DNA from: an uncultured Aquimarina sp.
GTDB lineage: Bacteria > Bacteroidota > Bacteroidia > Flavobacteriales > Flavobacteriaceae
Length of the DNA: 64,000 nucleotides
Reading direction: 5' to 3'
Assembly: GCA_947498705.1 (NCBI GenBank)
Contig: CANMLW010000004.1
Location: 124,001 to 188,000, forward strand
Shown here: piece by piece, positions 1 through 9,811 of the stretch
How the letters are laid out: every line of letters begins with the position of its first letter
Position numbering within the stretch: the first letter of the stretch is position 1
Position numbers and translations under genes: made by a program
The notes under the pieces: generated by a model
Databases searched by the model: none
The model's input: the letters and a program-made list of their open reading frames with translations, nothing else
What the model was told of the DNA's origin: nothing

Positions 1-540
1 TTGATATGCTGTAAAAATAACAGGCGTATATTCAAAATCTTCGCAGAACTCTATCACCAACTCTTCGTTAGCTCGTGGTGATAAAGCACAATATGCTTTT
101 TTATGAATACGATCCAAAACAAGGCTACCTGTACCTTCTAAGTACAATTCTTGAAGCTCTGCATCTGTATAATCGATACAGTTATTTATTTTATAACCTG
201 CTAGTTCTATTTGCTCTAATACTTCTAACCTACGTTCCTTCCTTCTATTTACCGCAAACATAGGATACAATCCTACATCGCCATTTTCATGAAATGAGAT
301 CCAATTATTAGGGAAAATTGAATCAGGAGTATCTTCATCCAGAGTATCTTCATTTACAACTACCTGGATTCCAGCATTCCTAAGTACGGCAACAAATTTA
401 TCAAACTCACCTAAAGCAATCTCATTGACATTAGAGTGATTCACATTCTTCTGGTAATAATTATTGATTGCAGTCTGTTCATTCATCCTAAAATGCCTAG
501 GACGAATCATTAAAATAGTATTTGTTACTTGCGCTTCCAA
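1..540 (-). CDS. ctlX: Citrulline hydrolase / arginine-deiminase-related protein, CtlX type (C-terminus beyond window)
   Basis: My own translation of the minus strand gives an open frame of 180 codons that runs off the left edge, so the C-terminal part with the catalytic Cys is not visible. The N-terminal segment TNTILMIRPRHFRMNEQTA followed by NNYYQ, then FPNNWISFH and EGTGSLVLDR, are hallmarks of the CtlX-type branch of the arginine deiminase/dimethylargininase superfamily. That branch hydrolyses citrulline to ornithine, CO2 and ammonia. There is no ATG ahead of the conserved TNTILM segment; a TTG at 540-538 gives MEAQVTNTILM, and the only ATG (508-510) would remove conserved residues, so TTG is the likely start. 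It lies 4 nt behind the arginase stop, so the two are co-transcribed and both yield ornithine. Family assignment is from memory of motifs. Confidence 0.8.
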   Translation of the reverse strand, partial: MEAQVTNTILMIRPRHFRMNEQTAINNYYQKNVNHSNVNEIALGEFDKFVAVLRNAGIQVVVNEDTLDEDTPDSIFPNNWISFHENGDVGLYPMFAVNRRKERRLEVLEQIELAGYKINNCIDYTDAELQELYLEGTGSLVLDRIHKKAYCALSPRANEELVIEFCEDFEYTPVIFTAYQ

Positions 541-544
541 AAGA

Positions 545-1507
545 TTAGTTTATCATTTTTTCTGTTATTGATGCTGTAGTCTCTTTTAAAACTTTAAATG
601 CTGCTTCAGCCATTTTATTACCTTTATTATCAAGGGTGGGGTTTACTTCAACCACCTCAAAACAACTCGTTTTACCCGTACTAACAAATGCTTTAATAAT
701 TTGTATTGCTTCATCGATATCAAATCCTTTAGAAACAGGGGTTCCTGTTCCTTTAGATATCATATCGCAGTCCATACTATCAACATCAAATGAGATATAA
801 ATCATATCACATGTATCTAATTTTTGCACTGCTTCTTGCAAACATTTTTCAAACCCTCTATACCTCATTTCTTCTACGGTATAGTTCTTAATTTGTTTTT
901 CTTCAATCGATTTATCTTCGGCTTCTTCTGTATCTCTTACCCCAAAATATATTACATTTTGAGCTTCTACTTTTTGCCCTCGAACACCAATATTCTTCAT
1001 TCTATCCCATAAAGCCGCAGTTTCCTGAGATATTTCATTCGTTTTATAGTCTAAATTATCTCTGTTTAACGCCGCCGCCAGTGGCATCCCATGGATATTT
1101 CCAGATGGAGAGGTATATGGAGAATGTAAATCTGCATGTGCATCTACCCAGACAACACCAAGTACTTTATCTGGATAAGCTGCCTTGATACCACTTATAG
1201 TTCCTAATGCAGAAGAATGATCCCCAGACAATACGATTGGATAGGTATCATTTTTAAGATTGCTTGCCACACTATCACTTAATCGAGTACATACATTAAT
1301 CACACTACCGATTCGTTTAGCAAAGGAATTATTGACTTTATTATATATTGTTTCATTTTCTGTTTCGACATCTTCGAACGCATATAGATTGAAGTAATCA
1401 TCATGACCATTAATAGCTGCGATCTCTATTGCATCAATCCCAAGATCAGAACCCCTGGTTCCTGCTCCAATATCTGACCTATTCTTTATTAACTTAATTT
1501 CTTTCAT
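545..1507 (-). CDS. rocF: Arginase family protein (arginine to ornithine and urea)
   Basis: 320-residue ureohydrolase. The three metal-binding signatures are present in order: SGDHSSALG, then VDAHADLHSP, then SFDVDSMDCD, which supply the His and Asp ligands for the Mn2+ pair. SGNIHGMPLA follows the second motif, as in true arginases, although agmatinase or formiminoglutamase activity cannot be excluded by eye. I start at the ATG at 1507 (MKEIKLIKNRS), because the 4-codon extension to 1519 needs a GTG. It is the first gene of an operon with the citrulline hydrolase 4 nt downstream, forming a small arginine/citrulline catabolic unit that feeds ornithine. A TAnnTTTG-like -7 box lies about 50 nt upstream. 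Confidence 0.85.
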   Translation of the reverse strand: MKEIKLIKNRSDIGAGTRGSDLGIDAIEIAAINGHDDYFNLYAFEDVETENETIYNKVNNSFAKRIGSVINVCTRLSDSVASNLKNDTYPIVLSGDHSSALGTISGIKAAYPDKVLGVVWVDAHADLHSPYTSPSGNIHGMPLAAALNRDNLDYKTNEISQETAALWDRMKNIGVRGQKVEAQNVIYFGVRDTEEAEDKSIEEKQIKNYTVEEMRYRGFEKCLQEAVQKLDTCDMIYISFDVDSMDCDMISKGTGTPVSKGFDIDEAIQIIKAFVSTGKTSCFEVVEVNPTLDNKGNKMAEAAFKVLKETTASITEKMIN

Positions 1508-1557
1508 GTATATATTCACTTATTAAGGTAAGCAACTTAGATTTTCTTAATTCACTG

Positions 1558-1565
1558 CAAAAGTA
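1558..1565 (-). promoter_or_regulatory. Candidate -7 box (TACTTTTG) for the arginase operon
   Basis: On the minus strand the sequence reads TACTTTTG followed by CAG, matching the Bacteroidota -7 consensus TAnnTTTG. The same TTTTGCAG string follows the -7 box ahead of rpmJ. No clear TTTG sits 19-20 nt upstream, so only half of the promoter is convincing. Confidence 0.4.
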
Positions 1566-1606
1566 GCATTTTACATTTATACTTTACTATTTTTTATAAA
1601 AACACA

Positions 1607-1641
1607 AAAGCCTTACAATGGCATAAACATTATAAGGCTTT
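1607..1641 (-). terminator. Rho-independent terminator of gltA
   Basis: Arms of 14 nt (1607-1620 and 1628-1641, AAAGCCTTAnAATG type) with one mismatch enclose a 7-nt loop, 21 nt after the gltA stop. On the minus strand the stem is followed by a T-rich stretch. It separates gltA from the arginase operon. Confidence 0.6.
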
Positions 1642-1661
1642 ATTTTATAAAAAATTATATA

Positions 1662-2951
1662 TTATTTGCGCTTTTCAACAGCTACAAACGGTCTATTTCT
1701 TTCTCCTATATAAATTTGTCTTGGTCTTCCTATAGGTTCTTTACGAAGTCTCATTTCTCTCCATTGCGCGATCCAACCTGGTAACCTACCTAATGCAAAC
1801 ATTACGGTAAACATATCTGTTGGGACTCCAAGTGCTCTATATATAATCCCTGAATAGAAATCTACATTTGGATATAATTTTCTTTGCACAAAATATTCAT
1901 CTTCTAATGCTACTTTTGCAAGTTTTTTGGCAATATCTAATACAGGATCTTCTATCCCAAGATCCCCTAAAACTTCCTCTGCCGCAGATTTAATTATTTT
2001 TGCTCTTGGATCAAAGTTTTTATATACTCTATGTCCAAATCCCATTAAACGGAAAGGATCATTTTTATCTTTGGCTTTTGCTATATATTTTCCGACATCG
2101 CCACCATCTCTTTTTATCGCCTCTAACATTTCTATAACTGCCTGATTCGCTCCACCATGAAGAGGTCCCCATAATGCAGAAATACCTGCAGACAATGATG
2201 CAAATAAACCGGCATGAGAAGAGCCCACTATACGTACTGTAGAAGTCGAACAGTTTTGCTCGTGATCTGCATGTAAAATTAATAATTTATCTAAAGCATC
2301 ATTTACTATCTTATTTGCTCTATAGGTTCTATTTGGCCTGGCAAACATCATTTTATGTAAATTCTCTACATACCCCAATGAGTCATTACCATAATCAAGA
2401 GGAAGACCTTGTCGCTTTCTCATTGTCCAGGCTGCCAATACCGGAAATTTTGATAATATCTTAACAATTGCATCGTACATTGCTTCTTCTGATGCAACGT
2501 CTACTGATCCTGGGTTAAATGCTATTAATGCATTGGTCAAAGAAGAAAGTACTCCCATTGGGTGTGCACTTTTAGGAAATCCATCGAGGATTTTTTTCAT
2601 ATCCTCATCTACATGAGACTCTTCTTTGATATCATTACTAAATTTTTCCAATTCGACCGCAGTAGGAAGATCTCCAAAAATCAATAAATAAGCTACTTCT
2701 AAAAAATCTGCTTTCTCAGCCAGTTCTTCGATAGCATATCCTCGGTATCTAAGAATTCCTTTTTCTCCATCCAAAAAAGTAATAGCACTCTCACAGCTTC
2801 CTGTGTTTTTATATCCAGGATCTATAGTAGTAATACCACCAGTAGCTCCTCTTAATGCTTTAATATCAATTCCTAATTCACTCTCTGTTCCCTGAATAAT
2901 AGGAAACTCGTATTTGTTACCGTCGATTTCTAACGTGGCTATTTTTGACAT
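1662..2951 (-). CDS. gltA: Citrate synthase
   Basis: Condenses oxaloacetate with acetyl-CoA to give citrate, the entry step of the TCA cycle, in the cytoplasm. The 429-residue length and N-terminal beta-rich extension are typical of the hexameric bacterial type II enzyme. Catalytic landmarks are HADHEQNCSTS around residue 265, SLSAGISALWGPLHGGANQA with the second active His, MGFGHRVYKNFDPRA, and the Asp in VDFYSGIIYRALG. It is transcribed alone, with a terminator behind it and a 388-nt gap ahead of it. The start ATG at 2951 gives MSKIATLEIDG, as expected for the family. Nothing is unusual. Confidence 0.97.
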   Translation of the reverse strand: MSKIATLEIDGNKYEFPIIQGTESELGIDIKALRGATGGITTIDPGYKNTGSCESAITFLDGEKGILRYRGYAIEELAEKADFLEVAYLLIFGDLPTAVELEKFSNDIKEESHVDEDMKKILDGFPKSAHPMGVLSSLTNALIAFNPGSVDVASEEAMYDAIVKILSKFPVLAAWTMRKRQGLPLDYGNDSLGYVENLHKMMFARPNRTYRANKIVNDALDKLLILHADHEQNCSTSTVRIVGSSHAGLFASLSAGISALWGPLHGGANQAVIEMLEAIKRDGGDVGKYIAKAKDKNDPFRLMGFGHRVYKNFDPRAKIIKSAAEEVLGDLGIEDPVLDIAKKLAKVALEDEYFVQRKLYPNVDFYSGIIYRALGVPTDMFTVMFALGRLPGWIAQWREMRLRKEPIGRPRQIYIGERNRPFVAVEKRK

Positions 2952-3339
2952 ATGATTGTTTTAGATTTTTGCAATTATTGTAGGGTTGCTAATTTACGAA
3001 ATATAGTGTTAACAGAATATTAATCGTAATATCATTTACTGCCTTACAACCTATTTTATGAAATCTTTAAAAAACACCTTTCCAAAATATTATTTTCACA
3101 ATCAGGGTTTTTCTTGAAGACCTAATTACTAGTAAATTGCTACATAAATTAACGTTTTTTCAATTAGAGAATGTAATAGTATTACTTATGTCTGAAATCA
3201 TCTAGGTTATAGTACTATTTTACCTCTTTTTTCTTTACATCTTGAAAACATTCAATAGCAAGATTATTATGTATAACTCATAAAAAAAGAGATTGCCAAA
3301 AAGCAATCTCTTTTTTTATGAGTTATATAGTATGTATGC
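2952..3339. other. Intergenic stretch between enolase and gltA
   Basis: This 388-nt AT-rich stretch holds the enolase terminator at 3273-3326. The remainder must carry the gltA promoter; a weak TATATTTC near 2998-3005 on the minus strand is the nearest thing to a -7 box, without a TTTG partner. No ORF or RNA gene was seen. Confidence 0.5.
3273..3326 (-). terminator. Strong terminator behind enolase
   Basis: A perfect 24-bp inverted repeat (3273-3296 and 3303-3326) with a 6-nt loop starts 13 nt past the enolase stop. The GAGATTGC stem core is flanked by A7/T7, so it can terminate transcription in both directions; only enolase points into it. Confidence 0.85.
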
Positions 3340-4632
<1,293 letters not shown>

Positions 4633-4749
4633 TTATATTTATTTTTGGATAGTTTTAATTGTTCGCAATATACAAAACCAGCTCATTTTTGTTTAAGCAA
4701 AATCCCCTTATTTACTGCAAAAAACAGCTCTTTTCTACGAAGTTATCAA

Positions 4750-4763
4750 CTATAACGTTATAG
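4750..4763. repeat. Perfect 14-bp palindrome upstream of enolase
   Basis: CTATAACGTTATAG reads identically on both strands and is flanked by AA on the left and AAGTT on the right. It lies 121 nt upstream of the enolase start in the carA-eno spacer. It could be an operator or part of a weak carA terminator; there is no T-tract, and the assignment is open. Confidence 0.3.
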
Positions 4764-4815
4764 AAGTTTTTATTAAAAAAAAGATACAGCAATCCTGATA
4801 TTACAAACGAGACAA

Positions 4816-5931
4816 TTATACTGCCGTATTTACCTTTTTTATATTATTAATAAACTCATCAAACAAATAGGTCGAATCATTTGGCCCAGGACTAGCTTCT
4901 GGATGATATTGTACAGAAAAACAATTTTTATTTTTCATTTTTATACCAGCCACAGTATCATCATTAAGGTGCAAATGTGTAATTTCTATATCAGGATGAT
5001 TTTCTGTTTCTTCTTTATTAATGGCAAATCCATGATTTTGAGAAGTTATCTCACCTTTACCCGTAACGAGGTTTTTAACAGGATGATTAATTCCTCTATG
5101 ACCATTATGCATTTTATAGGTACTGATTCCATTGGCCAACGCGATCACCTGATGCCCCAAACATATTCCGAACAACGGTAAGTCTCTTTTAATAATTTCT
5201 TGAGCAGTTGCTATTGCCTGCGTTAAAGGTTCTGGATCTCCAGGTCCATTTGATAAAAAATAACCATCTGGGCCCCATTCGCTCATCTCCTCAAAAGTAG
5301 TATCGTAAGGAAATACTTTTATGTAAGCACCTCTGTTTTCAAGGTTCCTTAGAATATTCTTTTTGATACCAATATCCAACGCGGATATTTTAACCGTAGC
5401 ATTAGGGTCCCCAACAAAATAAGGTTCTTTTGTAGATACTTTTGACGCAAGTTCTAATCCGTTCATATTAGGCACTGCTGCTAATTGTTTCTTAAGCCCT
5501 TCAATATTATCTACTTCTGTAGAAATAACGGCATTCATTGCTCCGTTATCTCTAATATAGCTCACTAATGCACGTGTATCCACATCAGAGATAGCTAATA
5601 GATTGGATTGTTCTAAAAAATCCTGTAAAGAGCTATCTGCTAGATCTCTTGAATATTCGTAACTAAAGTTTTTAACAATAAGACCGGCAATTTTAATAGA
5701 GTCAGATTCGATTTCTTCTTTATTGGTTCCATAATTACCAATATGTGCATTGGTAGTTACCATTAATTGTCCATAATACGAAGGATCTGTAAAAATTTCC
5801 TGGTATCCTGTCATACCAGTATTAAAACATACTTCTCCAAAGGCACTACCTTCTCTTCCGGCAGCTTTGCCATGAAAAATTGTACCATCGGCTAATAAGA
5901 GAATTGCTTTTTTTCGAGATTGATATTTCAT
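4816..5931 (-). CDS. carA: Carbamoyl-phosphate synthase small (glutaminase) subunit
   Basis: Class I glutamine amidotransferase subunit that releases ammonia from glutamine for carbamoyl phosphate synthesis, serving pyrimidine and arginine biosynthesis. The N-terminal CPSase small-chain domain contains FGEVCFNTGMTGYQEI and TDPSYYGQ. The C-terminal amidotransferase domain carries the nucleophile Cys in LFGICLGHQ (near residue 255), with the His-Glu pair in VQYHPEASPGP. At 371 residues it is full length. The partner carB is not adjacent, which is unlike the enterobacterial carAB operon. It follows the terminator of the ribosomal cluster and is probably transcribed separately. Confidence 0.96.
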   Translation of the reverse strand: MKYQSRKKAILLLADGTIFHGKAAGREGSAFGEVCFNTGMTGYQEIFTDPSYYGQLMVTTNAHIGNYGTNKEEIESDSIKIAGLIVKNFSYEYSRDLADSSLQDFLEQSNLLAISDVDTRALVSYIRDNGAMNAVISTEVDNIEGLKKQLAAVPNMNGLELASKVSTKEPYFVGDPNATVKISALDIGIKKNILRNLENRGAYIKVFPYDTTFEEMSEWGPDGYFLSNGPGDPEPLTQAIATAQEIIKRDLPLFGICLGHQVIALANGISTYKMHNGHRGINHPVKNLVTGKGEITSQNHGFAINKEETENHPDIEITHLHLNDDTVAGIKMKNKNCFSVQYHPEASPGPNDSTYLFDEFINNIKKVNTAV

Positions 5932-6111
5932 CAGTATAGATTTATTCTTTTCAACATCTAATGGAACATATGCATTTTCGAGGAACTTTTACCTCTTTAA
6001 AGAACAACACATTTCCAAATCATTATTTAATTATTCCATTTATACACATTATCTAAATGAGTAAAATGGCCTCTGGATTTCTTTTAAGGCAGAAATCTAA
6101 CCTTCTTTATC

Positions 6112-6146
6112 AAAAAAAAGGATAAACGTTAAAACGTTTATCCTTT
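6112..6146 (-). terminator. Terminator of the ribosomal protein cluster
   Basis: A perfect 14-bp stem (6117-6130 and 6133-6146) with a 2-nt loop is followed on the minus strand by a run of T residues. It starts 27 nt past the rplQ stop and closes the rpmJ-to-rplQ transcript. Confidence 0.85.
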
Positions 6147-6172
6147 ATATTATGTGCGATTGCTACAATCAT

Positions 6173-6670
6173 TTATTCTTCTTCAGAACTTGTAGTTTCT
6201 TTTGTCGGAGCTACAGGTGCAGCTTCAGACTTTTTACTTCTACCTCTTCTTGTCGATTTCTTCTTAGCAGGTTTACCAGCATTGTATAGCTCGTTATAAT
6301 CTACTAATTCGATCATTGCCATATCTGCATTATCTCCAAGACGATTACCAAGTTTGATAATTCTTGTATATCCTCCTGGTCGCTCACCAATTTTAGAAGA
6401 CACATCTCCAAACAACTCTGCTACAGCATACTTATTTCTAAGACGACTAAAAACGATTCGTCTGTTATGAGTAGACTCTGCAGTTGTTGTATTGTTTTCT
6501 GCTTTTGCTTTTGTTACTAATGGCTCTACAAATTGCTTAAGTGCTTTTGCTTTAGCAACCGTAGTATTGATTCTTTTATGCTCAATTAATGAACAAGCCA
6601 TGTTTGCAAGCATCGACTTACGATGTGCTGTTTTTCTACCTAAATGGTTTACTTTTTTTCCGTGTCTCAT
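6173..6670 (-). CDS. rplQ: 50S ribosomal protein L17
   Basis: L17 lies at the exit of the peptide tunnel on the 50S subunit. The N-terminus [20 protein letters not shown] is diagnostic. At 165 residues it is longer than the roughly 120-130 residue core; the extra C-terminal part is low-complexity ([14 protein letters not shown] followed by a [11 protein letters not shown] tail), a basic-to-acidic extension common in Bacteroidota. It is the last gene of the cluster. A strong hairpin occupies the 66-nt spacer after rpoA. Confidence 0.97.
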   Translation of the reverse strand: MRHGKKVNHLGRKTAHRKSMLANMACSLIEHKRINTTVAKAKALKQFVEPLVTKAKAENNTTTAESTHNRRIVFSRLRNKYAVAELFGDVSSKIGERPGGYTRIIKLGNRLGDNADMAMIELVDYNELYNAGKPAKKKSTRRGRSKKSEAAPVAPTKETTSSEEE

Positions 6671-6686
6671 GACATTTTAATTTAAT

Positions 6687-6731
6687 CATCATCTTGCTCA
6701 ATCTACCTCGCGTAGAGAGCAAAATATGATG
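6687..6731 (-). promoter_or_regulatory. Long hairpin in the rpoA-rplQ spacer
   Basis: Three stacked helices pair across the spacer: CATCAT with ATGATG, TTGCTC with GAGCAA, and TCTAC with GTAGA around a CTCGC loop. Only short bulges interrupt the 17 base pairs. It begins 5 nt after the rpoA stop and ends 16 nt before the rplQ start. With no T-run it is not a terminator; a processing site, mRNA stabiliser or protein-binding leader is possible. Confidence 0.55.
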
Positions 6732-6736
6732 TATTA

Positions 6737-7729
6737 TTAATCTTTATCTAATTTATACTTAGAGAGATCCATTCCAAAGTTAAGCCCCTTAACATTTACT
6801 AGTTCTTCTAGTTCTGTTAAAGATTTCTTACCGAAGTTACGGAACTTCATCAAGTCATTTTTGTTATAAGATACCAAGTCTCCTAATGTATCAACTTCTG
6901 CTGCTTTTAAACAATTAAGCGCTCTTACAGAAAGATCCATATCGATCAACTTCGTTTTTAGTAGTTGTCGCATATGAAGTGATTCTTCATCATATGTTTC
7001 TGTCTGAGCTATCTCATCTGCTTCTAATGTAATACGCTCATCAGAGAATAACATGAAGTGATGGATTAATATTTTTGCAGCTTCGGTTAATGCATCTTTT
7101 GGATGAATTGAACCATCTGTTGCTATTTCGAAAACCAGTTTTTCATAATCCGTCTTTTGCTCTACACGATAATTTTCGATGCTATATTTAACATTTACTA
7201 TTGGGGTGTAAATAGAATCTGTAAAAATGGTTCCTATAGGAGCATTCGTTTTTTTATTTTCTTCAGCAGGAACATAACCTCTACCTTTTTCGATAGTGAT
7301 TTCAAGGTTAAGTGCTACTTTTTTATCCATGTTACAAATTACAAGATCAGGGTTTAACACCTGAAATCCAGAAATAAACTTCTGAAAATCACCAGCTGTT
7401 AATTGCTCCTGACCCGAAATAGAAATAGTAACGGACTCATTATCTATATCTTCAATTTGACGTTTGAAACGTACTTGTTTAAGGTTTAAGATAATTTCTG
7501 TAACATCCTCTACAACTCCTGAGATCGTAGAAAATTCATGATCCACTCCTTCTATTCTAAGAGAAGTTATAGCGAATCCTTCTAAAGAAGATAGCAAAAC
7601 TCTTCGTAAAGCATTACCAACTGTTAATCCATACCCAGGTTCTAATGGTCTAAATTCGAATTTACCATCGAACTCGGTAGAGTCGATCATGATAACTTTA
7701 TCGGGCTTCTGAAAATTTAATATTGCCAT
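6737..7729 (-). CDS. rpoA: DNA-directed RNA polymerase alpha subunit
   Basis: Scaffold subunit whose dimer nucleates RNA polymerase assembly. The N-terminal domain shows [20 protein letters not shown] followed by [10 protein letters not shown], the conserved dimerisation and beta-contact segment. The C-terminal domain (about residues 262-312) shows [13 protein letters not shown] and [13 protein letters not shown], the helix-hairpin-helix that contacts UP elements and activators. At 330 residues it is full length. It lies between rpsD (22 nt) and rplQ (66 nt), the standard alpha-operon order. Confidence 0.98.
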   Translation of the reverse strand: MAILNFQKPDKVIMIDSTEFDGKFEFRPLEPGYGLTVGNALRRVLLSSLEGFAITSLRIEGVDHEFSTISGVVEDVTEIILNLKQVRFKRQIEDIDNESVTISISGQEQLTAGDFQKFISGFQVLNPDLVICNMDKKVALNLEITIEKGRGYVPAEENKKTNAPIGTIFTDSIYTPIVNVKYSIENYRVEQKTDYEKLVFEIATDGSIHPKDALTEAAKILIHHFMLFSDERITLEADEIAQTETYDEESLHMRQLLKTKLIDMDLSVRALNCLKAAEVDTLGDLVSYNKNDLMKFRNFGKKSLTELEELVNVKGLNFGMDLSKYKLDKD

Positions 7730-7751
7730 GTTATGTTTCTTCTTAGAGTTA

Positions 7752-8357
7752 TTACTTAGAGTATAATTCGACTATGAATTGCTCGTTAATGTTTTCAGGA
7801 ATTTGTATTCTAGCCGGAACCGATACAAATGTTCCTTCTTTGGTATCGTTGTTAAAAGTAATCCATTCGTATACTTTACTATTATTAGCTAAAGCATTTT
7901 GAATTACTTCTAAAGATTTTGATTTTTCTCTTACTCCTACAACATCACCTGCCTTCAATTGGTAAGATGGAATATTTACCAATTGTCCGTTTACAGTAAT
8001 GTGTCTGTGTGATACTAATTGTCTAGCACCTCTACGAGAGTTTGCCAATCCCATTCTAAATGCTACATTATCTAGACGAGATTCACACAATTGTAATAAA
8101 ACCTCACCGGTAATTCCTTGTGCACGTGTAGCTTTTTCGAACATGTTTCTAAACTGACGTTCTAATACACCGTATGTGTATTTAGCTTTTTGCTTTTCCA
8201 TTAACTGGATTGCATATTCACTCTTTTTACCTCTACGTCTGTTGTTTCCGTGTTGACCAGGAGGGTAATTTCTTTTTTCGAAAGATTTATCGTCTCCGAA
8301 AATCGCTTCACCAAACTTACGAGCGATTTTTGTTTTTGGACCAGTATATCTTGCCAT
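7752..8357 (-). CDS. rpsD: 30S ribosomal protein S4
   Basis: Primary 16S rRNA binder that nucleates 30S body assembly. It has the S4 RNA-binding fold: [20 protein letters not shown] and [13 protein letters not shown]. Instead of the N-terminal CxxC zinc site it has [19 protein letters not shown], so this is the zinc-free version. Length is 201 residues. S4 commonly autoregulates its operon; the 130-nt leader between rpsK and rpsD, with a 9-bp hairpin and a -7-like box, is a plausible site for that. Confidence 0.97.
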   Translation of the reverse strand: MARYTGPKTKIARKFGEAIFGDDKSFEKRNYPPGQHGNNRRRGKKSEYAIQLMEKQKAKYTYGVLERQFRNMFEKATRAQGITGEVLLQLCESRLDNVAFRMGLANSRRGARQLVSHRHITVNGQLVNIPSYQLKAGDVVGVREKSKSLEVIQNALANNSKVYEWITFNNDTKEGTFVSVPARIQIPENINEQFIVELYSK

Positions 8358-8449
8358 TTTTAATTATTTAGTTATTAAGGGTGATTATGAATTAAGGTCT
8401 CTTTCCTTCGATAATCAATACTCCCTCTAGATTTACTTATTATATAGTA

Positions 8450-8479
8450 CAAAAGTATTCCGAACATTAAGTTCGGAAT
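8450..8479 (-). promoter_or_regulatory. Hairpin plus -7-like box in the rpsD leader
   Basis: A perfect 9-bp inverted repeat (8457-8465 and 8471-8479, 5-nt loop) begins 8 nt after the rpsK stop on the minus strand. It runs directly into TACTTTTG (8457-8450), a match to TAnnTTTG. No TTTG is found 19-20 nt upstream, where the other hairpin arm sits. It could be an internal promoter, an attenuator, or an S4 target. Confidence 0.4.
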
Positions 8480-8487
8480 ATCTTCTA

Positions 8488-8871
8488 TTATACTCTACGT
8501 CTTTTAGGAGGTCTACATCCATTATGAGGCATTGGAGTTACATCGATAATCTCTGAAACTTCTATCCCTGAATTATGGATAGAACGTATTGCAGATTCTC
8601 TTCCGTTTCCAGGCCCCTTAACATACACCTTAACCTTTTTAAGCCCTGCTTCTATAGCAACTTTTGCAGCATCTTCTGCAGCTAATTGAGCAGCATAAGG
8701 AGTATTCTTCTTAGATCCTCTAAATCCCATTTTACCGGCTGAAGACCAAGAAATCACATCTCCTTTTTTGTTGGTTAACGAAACAATAATGTTGTTAAAA
8801 GATGCAGTTACATGTGCTTCTCCTATTGACTCAACGATTACTTTACGTTTTTTTGAAGTTGACTTTGCCAT
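8488..8871 (-). CDS. rpsK: 30S ribosomal protein S11
   Basis: S11 forms part of the 30S platform near the mRNA exit and contacts S18. Signatures are [35 protein letters not shown] and the C-terminal [14 protein letters not shown]. Its 127 residues match the family. The gene sits 112 nt after rpsM, an unusually long spacer holding a short tandem repeat. Confidence 0.97.
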   Translation of the reverse strand: MAKSTSKKRKVIVESIGEAHVTASFNNIIVSLTNKKGDVISWSSAGKMGFRGSKKNTPYAAQLAAEDAAKVAIEAGLKKVKVYVKGPGNGRESAIRSIHNSGIEVSEIIDVTPMPHNGCRPPKRRRV

Positions 8872-8881
8872 ACTTTTTAGT

Positions 8882-8908
8882 TTTTAGTTGTTAGCTTTTA
8901 GTTGTTAG
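8882..8908. repeat. 13-bp direct repeat in the rpsM-rpsK spacer
   Basis: TTTTAGTTGTTAG occurs at 8882-8894 and again at 8896-8908, separated by one base. On the coding strand this gives a CTAACAACTAAAA tandem just upstream of the rpsK start. It may be simple low-complexity sequence. Confidence 0.45.
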
Positions 8909-8983
8909 AATCCTAAACATTGCTATTTCAAACAGATTCATCTAACGTCTATTTACTAATGACTAATGTCTCTTTATTAATTA

Positions 8984-9358
8984 CTATTTAGTTGCTTTTT
9001 TCTTGTTAGCAACAGTTTTTCTTCTTCCTTTACGCGTTCTAGAATTATTCTTAGTACGTTGTCCTCTAAGAGGTAATCCCGCTCTGTGGCGAATTCCTCT
9101 ATAACATCCTATATCCATAAGACGTTTGATACTTAACTGTACTTCAGAACGAAGTTCTCCTTCGATGGTATAGGCTCCAACAGCTTCACGAATACGACCA
9201 ATTTGATCATCATCCCAATCTGAAACTTTTATACTCTCATCTACTTTGGCAGCTGATAAAATCTCTTTAGCTCTACTTCTACCAATACCGAAGATATAGG
9301 TTAATGCTATAACTCCTCGCTTTTGTTTAGGTATATCTACCCCTGCAATTCTTGCCAT
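8984..9358 (-). CDS. rpsM: 30S ribosomal protein S13
   Basis: S13 lies in the 30S head and contacts the P-site tRNA and the 50S subunit. [33 protein letters not shown] with the helix-hairpin-helix, and the basic tail [17 protein letters not shown] are typical. At 124 residues it is full length. It starts 2 nt after rpmJ, so the two are tightly coupled. Confidence 0.97.
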   Translation of the reverse strand: MARIAGVDIPKQKRGVIALTYIFGIGRSRAKEILSAAKVDESIKVSDWDDDQIGRIREAVGAYTIEGELRSEVQLSIKRLMDIGCYRGIRHRAGLPLRGQRTKNNSRTRKGRRKTVANKKKATK

Positions 9359-9360
9359 AA

Positions 9361-9477
9361 TTACCCTTGTCTTTGTTTAAATCTAGGATTCTTTTTATTA
9401 ATTACGTAAAGTCGGCCTTTTCTACGCACAATTTTGCACTCGGCACTTCTCTTTTTTATTGATGCTCTAACTTTCAT
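9361..9477 (-). CDS. rpmJ: 50S ribosomal protein L36
   Basis: Short 38-residue gene read directly from the minus strand: it starts [20 protein letters not shown] and ends NPRFKQRQG before TAA at 9363-9361. L36 is a small 23S rRNA-binding protein of the 50S subunit. The zinc-ribbon version has three Cys and one His; here a single Cys and no His remain, so it is the zinc-independent form. It lies between infA and rpsM, as usual in Bacteroidota, and is the first gene behind an internal promoter. Confidence 0.93.
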   Translation of the reverse strand: MKVRASIKKRSAECKIVRRKGRLYVINKKNPRFKQRQG

Positions 9478-9551
9478 CTCTTTGTTTTTAATTTCCAAAA
9501 TCCACTAAATGTGTTTTAAGGAAGGAATCAGTAACAAGATTTTTCGGGCTG

Positions 9552-9582
9552 CAAAAGTACACAAAAAATCTTTATTTACTAA
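9552..9582 (-). promoter_or_regulatory. Promoter for the rpmJ-rpsM-rpsK-rpsD-rpoA-rplQ unit
   Basis: On the minus strand TTAG (9582-9579), 19 nt, then TACTTTTG (9559-9552) match the Bacteroidota -33/-7 pattern with one mismatch in the first box. The sequence continues GCAGCCC, identical to the start region of the rpsL promoter. It sits in the 118-nt infA-rpmJ gap, so the alpha operon can be transcribed on its own. Confidence 0.65.
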
Positions 9583-9595
9583 TATTAATACATTA

Positions 9596-9811
9596 TTAAT
9601 ATCTATATGTTATACGAGCCTTTGATAAATCATAAGGACTCATCTCTAACTTTACCTTATCTCCTGGTAATAATTTAATATAATGCATACGCATTTTACC
9701 TGAGATATGAGCTGTAACAACATGACCGTTTTCCAACTCTACACGAAACATTGCATTAGACAATGCTTCGATTATACTTCCGTCTTGTTCTATTGCTGGT
9801 TGTTTTGCCAT
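9596..9811 (-). CDS. infA: Translation initiation factor IF-1
   Basis: IF-1 is a 71-residue OB-fold protein that blocks the ribosomal A site during initiation. [11 protein letters not shown], then [33 protein letters not shown] and the end KARITYRY are all as expected. Its ATG shares one base with the secY stop (TAATG at 9813-9809), implying translational coupling. Adenylate kinase and methionine aminopeptidase genes, often found between secY and infA, are absent here. Confidence 0.97.
   Translation of the reverse strand: MAKQPAIEQDGSIIEALSNAMFRVELENGHVVTAHISGKMRMHYIKLLPGDKVKLEMSPYDLSKARITYRY

Noticed and set aside
75..263. 62-codon plus-strand frame
   Set aside because: Antisense to the conserved citrulline hydrolase coding sequence; no family features.
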